Below, one piece after another: positions 1-5,746 of a DNA stretch of 8,847 nt. How positions within the stretch are numbered: the first letter of the stretch is position 1; every line of letters starts with the position of its first letter. The DNA comes from Flavobacteriaceae bacterium (GTDB lineage: Bacteria; Bacteroidota; Bacteroidia; Flavobacteriales; Flavobacteriaceae): positions 1 through 8,847 of the forward strand of contig VMCO01000063.1 of the NCBI GenBank assembly GCA_008081325.1, read 5' to 3'. The notes below the pieces were generated by a model that was not told the DNA's origin, ran no database searches, and saw only the letters and a program-made list of their open reading frames with translations. A program made the position numbers and the translations under genes.

Positions 1-1
1 G

Positions 2-157
2 GAAACTGGATTACTTCAAGTGTATTCAAAAGCAAGGTACGATGAGTTAAAACCAGAAGAAATTATACCAGAAGAAAAACGTATCTATTCAACTGCTGCA
101 TACAATATCTTTTTTAATCCTGCTCCTGATATTAAGGATGCGCTTGAAACCTTTTGA
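2..157 (+). pseudogene. pilQ: Secretin, upstream part (partial), ending at in-frame TGA
   Basis: Reading frame 2 is open from the window edge to a TGA at 155-157 and gives about 51 residues with no start in the window, so the gene begins upstream. The segment after position 80 (beginning KRIYSTAAYNIFF and ending DIKDALETF) looks like the first half of a secretin N-type (KH-like) subdomain. Its second half (VNEATNTIIATADDQVLDRIE) lies directly after the TGA in the same frame. No frame change is needed to join the halves, so this is one secretin gene broken by a single codon. Explanations are a real nonsense mutation, a base-call error, or stop-codon readthrough. The sequence alone does not decide. 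The join is seen directly. The subdomain assignment rests on family resemblance. Confidence 0.7.
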
Positions 158-175
158 ACTGACGAAGAAAAAGAA

Positions 176-1057
176 ATGACTCCAGTTCTTGAGGTAAATG
201 AAGCAACTAATACTATTATAGCCACTGCCGATGATCAAGTATTAGATCGAATAGAAATTCTTCTTGAGGAAATCGACAAAAAAGTTAAGCAAGTTTATTT
301 TGAAGTATTTATTGTAACAGCTTCCGATAATTTTGCCTACGAGTTTGGATCAAGACTTGGATTATACGGAACAGGAGAAAATGAAATTTTAGGCAACAAT
401 GGGGTGTTAACAACTACTTCAGGAATTATTGGAAGTTCTGCTCCAACTGCTGAATCAGATATTGCTTTTGGATCTTCAGTAGGATCACTTTTTAATGGTT
501 TAATAAATGGAACTTCTGGTATTGGACTAATAACTGATGTTGGTGCAGCAACATTCAAAGCTGAACTAGATATGTTAGAAAGTGATGGAGTTTCAACAAC
601 TATTTCAAATCCTAAGATTTTACTTACCAATGGTAAAACGGGTGAATTCAAACAAACTGTTCAATTTACAACTATAACCGAACCAACTGAAGGTGAACCA
701 GAACAGATTTCAGGTGAAGCAGGTTTGATACTTGAATTAACACCCTTTATTGGTCCAGATAACTCAATTAAGTTAAAATATTATTTAGAAGACTCATCTG
801 TAGGCACTGCAGTTAAAGGTCAGGTGCCTGATAAAACTCTAACTTCCATTGGTTCTAAAAGTCAGCCCATTGAAATGTACATGAAAAATCAAGAAATTGT
901 CGTATTGGGGGGTCTTTACACTTCTACAGAGTCAGACTCTTCTCAAGGCGTGCCAGGCACAAATCAAATACCTGGTTTAAAATGGCTTACTAATAATAAA
1001 GAAATAGCCGATAATCAAAAAGAATTGCTTTTTTTTATTATTCCTACCATTTTATAA
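176..1057 (+). CDS. pilQ: Type IV pilus secretin, C-terminal part (PilQ/MshL-like)
   Basis: This is the outer-membrane channel through which the pilus fibre leaves the cell. The 293 residues from the first ATG after the in-frame TGA hold the end of an N-type subdomain (residues 1-40, with the NTIIATA core and an RIEILLEEID helix) followed by the secretin beta-barrel domain (about 40-293). Hallmarks are the KQVYFEVFIV strand that opens the domain, a NPKILLTNGKTG segment, and the C-terminal signature VPGTNQIPGLKWL (about 259-271) followed by ELLFFIIPTIL at the end. ATG 176 has only an A-rich upstream stretch and no clear ribosome binding site, so it is probably an internal methionine of a longer secretin (see 2-157) rather than the natural start. 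A product starting here would lack a signal peptide and should not reach the outer membrane. It lies 34 bases upstream of a small exported protein and leads into pilB and pilC. PilQ, MshL and GspD-type secretins are hard to separate from this part. The pilus context favours PilQ or MshL. Confidence 0.85.
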   Translation: MTPVLEVNEATNTIIATADDQVLDRIEILLEEIDKKVKQVYFEVFIVTASDNFAYEFGSRLGLYGTGENEILGNNGVLTTTSGIIGSSAPTAESDIAFGSSVGSLFNGLINGTSGIGLITDVGAATFKAELDMLESDGVSTTISNPKILLTNGKTGEFKQTVQFTTITEPTEGEPEQISGEAGLILELTPFIGPDNSIKLKYYLEDSSVGTAVKGQVPDKTLTSIGSKSQPIEMYMKNQEIVVLGGLYTSTESDSSQGVPGTNQIPGLKWLTNNKEIADNQKELLFFIIPTIL

Positions 1058-1081
1058 TTTATAATAATTTTATAAAAATTT

Positions 1082-1087
1082 AAGGAG
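1082..1087 (+). promoter_or_regulatory. Strong ribosome binding site (AAGGAG)
   Basis: AAGGAG ends four bases before the ATG at 1092. It is one of only two strong Shine-Dalgarno sites in the window (the other precedes the pilin), which supports the start and suggests this small protein is translated more strongly than its operon partners. Confidence 0.7.
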
Positions 1088-1091
1088 ATTT

Positions 1092-1343
1092 ATGAAAAAT
1101 AGAAATATAATTTTAAAAGTAGATAAAACTATCAAAATATTATTAGTTTTGATCACTGTTGGTATTTTTTTAAATTTAGGTGATAAATTTTTTACTTCTG
1201 CCATTGCTAATGAAGATTTAATCCCTGAAAAAATAATGGTTGATTTTGATGAAAACAAAGTTCTTAAAATTGCAATTTGCACACCTTCTGGTTCAAGATG
1301 TGCTTCAGTTGGTGTTGCAGGCTTAGAAATTGATAATGACTAA
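1092..1343 (+). CDS. Small exported protein of unknown function, CX6C motif
   Basis: I do not recognise this 83-residue protein. It has a lysine/arginine-rich start, a hydrophobic segment at about 14-29 and an Ala-Ile-Ala (37-39) that would suit signal peptidase I cleavage before Asn40. That leaves a mature, acidic domain of about 44 residues. If uncleaved, it would be a single-pass membrane protein with that domain outside. Two cysteines, Cys63 and Cys70 (CTPSGSRC), could form a disulfide in the periplasm. It is far too short for the PilP lipoprotein and has no lipobox. A strong AAGGAG site fixes the start. It sits 34 bases after the secretin and 25 bases before pilB on the same strand, so it is probably co-transcribed, and a role in secretin or pilus assembly is plausible from position only. 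Confidence 0.7.
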   Translation: MKNRNIILKVDKTIKILLVLITVGIFLNLGDKFFTSAIANEDLIPEKIMVDFDENKVLKIAICTPSGSRCASVGVAGLEIDND

Positions 1344-1368
1344 TATATAAATTAAAGTATAATTAAAT

Positions 1369-3108
1369 ATGGCAAAAATTTCTAAAGAAGTAATTGCAAA
1401 AGTTGGCACTGTTTTAAGGCAACAGGGCATCATATCCTCTCAGGTTCTTCAAGAAGCTTCAAGTGGAAGTTCTGCAGCCGGAAAGGGAATGCTGGATTAT
1501 TTGCTTGAAAAAAATTCTATCACCGAAAATGATATAACAAATGCAATTTCGAAGTCGTATAATTTACAACCAACAGAATTTAACCCAAAAATGATTCAAG
1601 TAGCTGCAGCTTCACTTATTCCAGGCGATGTTGTTAAAAGAGAGGAAATAGTTCCTTTTTCTATTTTAAATGATGAATTACACATTGCCGTAGCCGATCC
1701 ATTAAAAGTTGGAACAATTGGTCCACGACTAAAACAATTTCATCGGAATGGTATAAAGTTTTTTGTTACGAGACCTTCTTTGGTCGATGAAGCAATTAAA
1801 GAAGATATTTTTGATGAAGAAAAAAGAAAAACAATTAAAGAAAATCAAAATGATGAACCAAAAAAAAATAATAATAATGGTCAAGGGTATAATCAACAAA
1901 ATGAAAGATTAAGTGCGAAAGCAGCCTCAGGAGTTGTTGAATTTGTAGACTACATGCTCAATCATGCATTGGTAAGTGATACAAGCGATATACATATTGA
2001 ACCTTTTAGGGATGAAAAATGTAGAGTGCGTTTCAGAATAAACGGAGTTCTTGAAACTCAAGAAATGTACACAAAATATTTATTAGCAAACTATCAGGCT
2101 GTTGTTACTAGATTAAAAATTATGTCACAGTGTAGCATTCAAGAAAAAAGACTTCCCCAAGACGGTGTGCTTCAGTTTAAAGATAAAAGAAACCCAAAAT
2201 CGGATTGGATAGATGTTAGATTTTCAACACTTCCAGCTAAATATGGAGAGAGAATAGTCATGCGATTACTTAAAGGTAGTCCAGAACTTGCTCTAGATAA
2301 GATAGGTTTTCTAAAAGAAGATCTCGAAAAGCTCAATAAGGCTATTAACTCCCCTCAAGGAATGGTCCTAGTTACTGGCCCTACTGGTAGTGGTAAAAGT
2401 ACTACTCTATATGCTGCTTTACAAACTATCAATTCACCGGGCAAAAGTATTTTAACAGCAGAAGATCCAGTAGAATATTATTTAGAGGGACTTGGACAAG
2501 TACAAGCAAATGATCAAATTGGATTAACTTTTTCATCAATCTTGAGATCCTTTTTAAGACAAGATCCTGAAGTAATACTAGTGGGTGAAATAAGAGATAA
2601 AGAAACTGTAGAAATAGCTATTAAAGCAGCTCTAACTGGTCACTTGCTGTTAAGCACCTTACATACAAATGATGCAATTTCCACTGTTGTTAGGCTGTTA
2701 AATATGGGAGTTCCAAGTTTTATGGTCTCTTCAGCTTTAACACTCATTGTTGCTCAACGGTTAGCTAGAAAAGTATGCCAGGATTGTAAGATAATAGATA
2801 CAAATGTTAAACCACAACACTTAGAAACTGCAGGTTTTGATAAGGCTGAGGCACTCACAATTAAACCCCATATAGGTAAGGGATGTGATAAATGTAAAGG
2901 AACAGGATACAAAGGAAGACAAGGAATATATGAAGTATTGGAAAATACGACTGAACTTGCTACTGGTATTTTAAACAATGCTCAAGCACCTGAGTTACTA
3001 GAAATTGCAAAAAAAAGTGGATTTATTACAATGTCTGAAACTGGTAAAAATTATTTGAAAAATGGAATTTTATCAATGGAAGAATATCAAAGAGTATTGA
3101 TTAGCTAA
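1369..3108 (+). CDS. pilB: Type IV pilus assembly ATPase PilB (GspE/MshE family)
   Basis: This is the cytoplasmic hexameric ATPase that drives pilus extension by acting on PilC. The 579 residues match the usual length. An N-terminal MshEN/GspE-N-type region (about 1-155) is followed by an asparagine-rich linker (about 160-185) and the catalytic domain. Walker A is GPTGSGKST at 337-345 (Lys343), the atypical Walker B is VILVGEIRD at 402-410 (Glu407), and the His box is TGHLLLSTLHTND with His425 and His432. Two CX2C pairs (Cys470/Cys473 and Cys506/Cys509) form the tetracysteine zinc site typical of PilB/GspE and absent from PilT, which separates it from the retraction ATPase at 7497. The ATG has no obvious ribosome binding site, but the N-terminus fits the family. 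Its stop overlaps the pilC start by one base (TAATG). GspE of type II secretion is the main alternative. The pilT, pilin and pilC neighbours favour the pilus role. Confidence 0.95.
   Translation: MAKISKEVIAKVGTVLRQQGIISSQVLQEASSGSSAAGKGMLDYLLEKNSITENDITNAISKSYNLQPTEFNPKMIQVAAASLIPGDVVKREEIVPFSILNDELHIAVADPLKVGTIGPRLKQFHRNGIKFFVTRPSLVDEAIKEDIFDEEKRKTIKENQNDEPKKNNNNGQGYNQQNERLSAKAASGVVEFVDYMLNHALVSDTSDIHIEPFRDEKCRVRFRINGVLETQEMYTKYLLANYQAVVTRLKIMSQCSIQEKRLPQDGVLQFKDKRNPKSDWIDVRFSTLPAKYGERIVMRLLKGSPELALDKIGFLKEDLEKLNKAINSPQGMVLVTGPTGSGKSTTLYAALQTINSPGKSILTAEDPVEYYLEGLGQVQANDQIGLTFSSILRSFLRQDPEVILVGEIRDKETVEIAIKAALTGHLLLSTLHTNDAISTVVRLLNMGVPSFMVSSALTLIVAQRLARKVCQDCKIIDTNVKPQHLETAGFDKAEALTIKPHIGKGCDKCKGTGYKGRQGIYEVLENTTELATGILNNAQAPELLEIAKKSGFITMSETGKNYLKNGILSMEEYQRVLIS
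1860..1878 (+). repeat. A9 tract plus (AAT)4 microsatellite inside pilB
   Basis: A run of nine A (1860-1868) runs into four AAT units (1867-1878) and encodes Lys-Lys-Asn-Asn-Asn-Asn at residues 165-170 in the linker between the PilB N-domain and its ATPase domain. Change in AAT number would keep the frame and alter linker length. Slippage in A9 would disrupt the ATPase. Such tracts are also expected by chance in AT-rich DNA. Confidence 0.6.
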
Positions 3109-4313
3109 TGAAAGAGTTTATCTTTGAAGGTACTCTAAACGGAAAAATAATTAAAGATTACATTGATGCCAATGATAAGAATCAAGCTGAAAAATTACTT
3201 AAAAGAAGAAAAATTAAAATTCAAAAATTAAAGGCAAATCCAAAGCCTCTATTAGCAAGTAAAAAAGTTAAAACAGCTGAACTACTTCAGTTTACAAAAA
3301 AATTAACATCCATGGTTACTGCAGGTTTGCCGGTTTTAGAGACAATTGGTATCTTGAAATCACAAGCTAAATCTTGGGGTTTAAAAAATGTGCTCAAAAC
3401 AATTTTTAATAAACTTTCAGAAGGTAATTCGATTTATTATACTTTTAGTGAACACCCTAAAGTATTTGACAATATATATTTAAGCATAGTCGGCGCTGGA
3501 GAACAATCAGGAATGCTTAATGAATTTTTAGCAAAACTATCTGAAATGATTGAAAAGAGAGAGAAAATTAGAAAAGGCCTCAAAAAAGCATTTACCTATC
3601 CAATTATTGTATTGACTATTGCCTTAGGTATATCAGTATTTATGTTAATAAAAGTTATACCGATTTTTGAAAATATGTATGGCGGTATGGGAGTAGATTT
3701 ACCTCAATTTACTCAAATGCTTATCGATATAAGCAAATTCTTAAGAACACCTTCACAAGGAGGTTTGATGTTTCTTTCTATTGTTAGTTTCTTTTTAATA
3801 TTTATTTTTGCTATAAGACAATCCTATGATTTAAGAAAACGTTATCACCAGTTGCTCTTAAAACTTCCAATATTTGGAGCTTTAATTACAAAATCAACTT
3901 ATGCAAGATTAGCATTGATAATGGCAAATTTAATGAAAGCTGGGGTGCCTATTATTCAGGTCTTAGAAATTTGTACAACTGTAACTAATAATATTCCAAT
4001 AAAAGAAGGAATTGAAAAAGTAAAAAATGAGGTGCTTACCGGAAAAGAGTTATCAACCTTATTTGGTTCAAATCCAATTTTTCCAATAGAATTATCTCAA
4101 TTAATTGCTGTGGGTGAAAAAACAGGAAATGTTGATGAAATGTTGGTATCAATTGCAAACTATTATGAAGAAGAATTTGATAATGCTGTTGATGCTTTAA
4201 GCGCCGCTATTGAACCTCTAATGATAGTTGTTATAGGTGGTATTGTTGCAACACTTCTATTAGGTATGTACCTTCCAATATTTAAAGCCGGAGAAATGTT
4301 TTCTGGAGGTTAA
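3108..4313 (+). CDS. pilC: Type IV pilus inner-membrane platform protein PilC (GspF family)
   Basis: This is the polytopic inner-membrane protein that couples the PilB and PilT motors to pilin addition and removal. The 401 residues are the standard length. Two tandem T2SSF domains are visible: the first at about 57-185 (LLQFTKKLTSMVTAGLPVLE, GAGEQSG at 129-135) and the second at about 262-388 (YARLALIMANLMKAGVPIIQ, VGEKTG at 335-340). Three hydrophobic segments lie at about 164-186, 219-236 and 370-392. The N-terminal 50 residues are basic and probably cytoplasmic. The start ATG shares its A with the TAA stop of pilB, so translation is probably coupled. It is the last gene of the plus-strand operon and is followed immediately by an inverted repeat that should terminate it. 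GspF is the alternative name if the system were type II secretion. Confidence 0.95.
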   Translation: MKEFIFEGTLNGKIIKDYIDANDKNQAEKLLKRRKIKIQKLKANPKPLLASKKVKTAELLQFTKKLTSMVTAGLPVLETIGILKSQAKSWGLKNVLKTIFNKLSEGNSIYYTFSEHPKVFDNIYLSIVGAGEQSGMLNEFLAKLSEMIEKREKIRKGLKKAFTYPIIVLTIALGISVFMLIKVIPIFENMYGGMGVDLPQFTQMLIDISKFLRTPSQGGLMFLSIVSFFLIFIFAIRQSYDLRKRYHQLLLKLPIFGALITKSTYARLALIMANLMKAGVPIIQVLEICTTVTNNIPIKEGIEKVKNEVLTGKELSTLFGSNPIFPIELSQLIAVGEKTGNVDEMLVSIANYYEEEFDNAVDALSAAIEPLMIVVIGGIVATLLLGMYLPIFKAGEMFSGG

Positions 4314-4334
4314 AGGGGTAATAAATTACCCCTT
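4313..4334. terminator. Bidirectional terminator between convergent pilC and pilin genes
   Basis: AAGGGGTAAT at 4313-4322 is perfectly complementary to ATTACCCCTT at 4325-4334 and can form at least an 8-bp stem with a six-base loop. T-rich DNA (TTTTATTTGATTTT, 4341-4354) follows on the plus strand, as expected for an intrinsic terminator of pilC. It lies 26 bases beyond the pilin stop on the other strand and can also form there, though the U-tract in that direction is short. It is GC-rich against an AT-rich background and fills the convergent gap. Confidence 0.75.
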
Positions 4335-4360
4335 AATAAATTTTATTTGATTTTAAAGTT

Positions 4361-4849
4361 CTATTCAATAGTGATCACAGGTGATATTTTTCTATTACCT
4401 GTTACGTTATCTACACAAGTTTCTATTCTAATTGTTCTATCTGTTGCAGCACCTAAATTATTAATGATGTGCACTTTCCCAGATGCCCCTGCAGCAGTAC
4501 AATCTGTAGCATTTGCAGCTACACCAGCAGCTTGGGCTGCATCATAAGGATTGTCAAAATTTGCCACAAGATAATTTACTGTTGCTGATACCATATCTGC
4601 CCTTGCATTATTGCCTGAAGGACACGCAACACCCATGTAATTTCCTCCAGCAAGTGAACACTTTGCACTTTCGGCTGAAGCATAAGAGACTATAGTGCCA
4701 TGAATACTATTAGCAGTGTTTTTCTTGGCACTAGCTATATATCCTGTATATGTTGTAATACCTACAGCTGCTAGAATACCAATAATTGCCACAACAACTA
4801 GTAATTCAACTAATGAAAACCCTTTTTGTGATTTTTTTGATATATTCAT
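4361..4849 (-). CDS. pilA: Type IV major pilin (prepilin)
   Basis: This is the structural subunit of the pilus fibre, made as a prepilin in the inner membrane. A short basic leader of 10 residues (MNISKKSQKG) ends at Gly10. The mature protein begins FSLVE, with the required Glu at mature position 5, and continues as a hydrophobic helix to about residue 30. The mature length is about 152 residues. Four cysteines (precursor positions 64, 76, 117, 145) could give two disulfides, the latter pair placed like the pilin D-region loop. I chose the ATG at 4849 over an in-frame ATG at 4870 because AAAGGA lies five bases upstream and the leader then has normal length. It ends in TAG, the only non-TAA stop of a complete gene here. 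It is the third gene of the minus-strand operon, 28 bases after the PilO-like gene, with little room for its own promoter. Being major rather than minor pilin is inferred from length and ribosome site. Confidence 0.92.
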   Translation of the reverse strand: MNISKKSQKGFSLVELLVVVAIIGILAAVGITTYTGYIASAKKNTANSIHGTIVSYASAESAKCSLAGGNYMGVACPSGNNARADMVSATVNYLVANFDNPYDAAQAAGVAANATDCTAAGASGKVHIINNLGAATDRTIRIETCVDNVTGNRKISPVITIE

Positions 4850-4854
4850 AATAT

Positions 4855-4860
4855 TCCTTT
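4855..4860 (-). promoter_or_regulatory. Strong ribosome binding site of the pilin gene (AAAGGA)
   Basis: On the minus strand AAAGGA sits five bases before the ATG at 4849. This decides the start in favour of a 10-residue prepilin leader, because the upstream in-frame ATG at 4870 has no such site. High translation fits a major structural subunit in a polycistronic message. Confidence 0.7.
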
Positions 4861-4877
4861 CGAATGTCATATATTTA

Positions 4878-5744
4878 TTAAACTTTTAACAAAATTACAA
4901 GTTTCAGTTCAATATTTAAACTATTTTTATCATTATTTACTTGCTCTTGTAAAACCTTAATATGCTCTTTTGTTAGTTCAATTTCTCTTTTAAACCGTAA
5001 ATAATTTAAATAACCACCATTAAGTTTTAATGTAATGGGAACCATATCAAACAAAGGACTCTGACTCTGATTAAAAACACTATTAATTTTACCTTTCTCA
5101 AACTCTAAATTTAACTCATGTTTTGAGGCTACTGATGTAACCAAATCATAAAACCTATCTGTTCCATTTTTTGGGTAAAAATATTCCTCATAGGATGTTC
5201 TTAATTCATTAAATTCATTAATATTTTTTTCTAATAAAGGATTAAGAGAGCTAAGCCTGACAATTTCAGTTTCAAATTTTTGTTTTTCTTTTACTAAAAT
5301 TTCTTGATCTTCCAAAAATGGCTTTATTACAAAAAAGTCTATAATAAAGTAAGAGCTTATTGAAAGAACCAAAATTGCAGATTTCAAATAAATAGAAACT
5401 TTTGATAAATAAATTTTTTCAGGCCTAAATTTGAATCGTTTTGATTTAGTAAGCTCCAATGATTTATTAATTTCTCTTGTATCAATTGCTTTATTTAAAA
5501 TAAAATCTTCAGCTTCTTTTGAATATTGTTTTTCCTCATAAGTAAATTTTGTTGCCGTGCTCTTATTGGATTGAAAAAAATTTAAAGAAAAAATACCATT
5601 CTTTTTTTTCTGATTATTTACGAACTTTTCATTTTTAGATTGATTAGCTGTTGAAGTGGATACCCGTTTAAAAAAAAGTGACGAAAAATTATTTTTCTTC
5701 TTCACTTTCTCCTTTCGAATAAATAATTTTAAAAAAGAATCCAT
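4878..5744 (-). CDS. pilO: PilO-like pilus alignment protein with extended N-terminus
   Basis: This is a probable PilO, the bitopic inner-membrane partner of PilN in the periplasmic alignment subcomplex. Of 288 residues, about 1-119 form a lysine-rich, low-complexity cytoplasmic region, 120-141 a single membrane helix (KSAILVLSISSYFIIDFFVI), 143-185 a likely coiled coil, and 195-288 a ferredoxin-like domain. That domain has the PilO pattern of a helix (FYDLVTSVASKHELNLEF), a strand ending in LNGGYLNYLRF, and paired strands at the C-terminus. Typical PilO proteins have about 200-210 residues and only a short cytoplasmic tail, so the extension of roughly 100 residues is unusual. The ATG follows the stop of the PilM-PilN gene by two bases and has no ribosome site, suggesting translational coupling. 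GspM is the type II secretion counterpart. The domain call rests on position, topology and short motifs rather than strong identity. Confidence 0.75.
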   Translation of the reverse strand: MDSFLKLFIRKEKVKKKNNFSSLFFKRVSTSTANQSKNEKFVNNQKKKNGIFSLNFFQSNKSTATKFTYEEKQYSKEAEDFILNKAIDTREINKSLELTKSKRFKFRPEKIYLSKVSIYLKSAILVLSISSYFIIDFFVIKPFLEDQEILVKEKQKFETEIVRLSSLNPLLEKNINEFNELRTSYEEYFYPKNGTDRFYDLVTSVASKHELNLEFEKGKINSVFNQSQSPLFDMVPITLKLNGGYLNYLRFKREIELTKEHIKVLQEQVNNDKNSLNIELKLVILLKV

Positions 5745-5746
5745 TT

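Noticed and set aside
155..157. UGA reassigned to Trp or Gly in this genome.
   Set aside because: Five Trp codons in the window are TGG, the other seven genes contain no internal TGA, and a recoded AT-rich genome would show many. One isolated TGA is better explained by mutation or error.
155..188. Possible selenocysteine insertion: GAACTG (156-161) can pair with CAGTTC (183-188) just after the in-frame TGA.
   Set aside because: The stem has only six pairs with a 21-base loop, it overlaps the TGA itself, and no bacterial SECIS-like apical loop is visible. A selenocysteine in a secretin has no precedent I know of.
337..651. Minus-strand open frame opposite the secretin, 104 codons.
   Set aside because: It lies wholly inside the secretin gene, has a low-complexity Pro/Ser/Val translation typical of an antisense shadow, and no ribosome site or family resemblance.
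1053..1065. TATAAT-like boxes between the secretin and the 83-residue gene as an internal promoter; a similar TATAAT at 1358-1363 before pilB.
   Set aside because: No convincing -35 element lies 16-19 bases upstream of either, and such boxes are common by chance in this AT-rich DNA.
1070..1282. Minus-strand open frame of 70 codons opposite the small exported protein.
   Set aside because: The plus-strand gene has a strong ribosome site, a signal-peptide-like start and operon context; the minus frame ends in a hydrophobic stretch only because it is antisense to AT-rich DNA.
2754..2978. Minus-strand open frame opposite the zinc-site region of pilB.
   Set aside because: Antisense to a well-conserved coding region; the translation has no recognisable domain or start signal.
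4347..4695. Two plus-strand open frames opposite the pilin gene.
   Set aside because: The minus-strand frame is a clear prepilin with leader, Glu5 and ribosome site; the plus-strand translations are shadows, although one looks hydrophobic because it mirrors the pilin codons.
4869..4910. Weak promoter-like TTGTAA-17-TAAATA at the end of the PilO-like gene, ahead of the pilin.
   Set aside because: Both hexamers match poorly and background AT content produces many such pairs; kept only as a possibility in the pilin expression finding.
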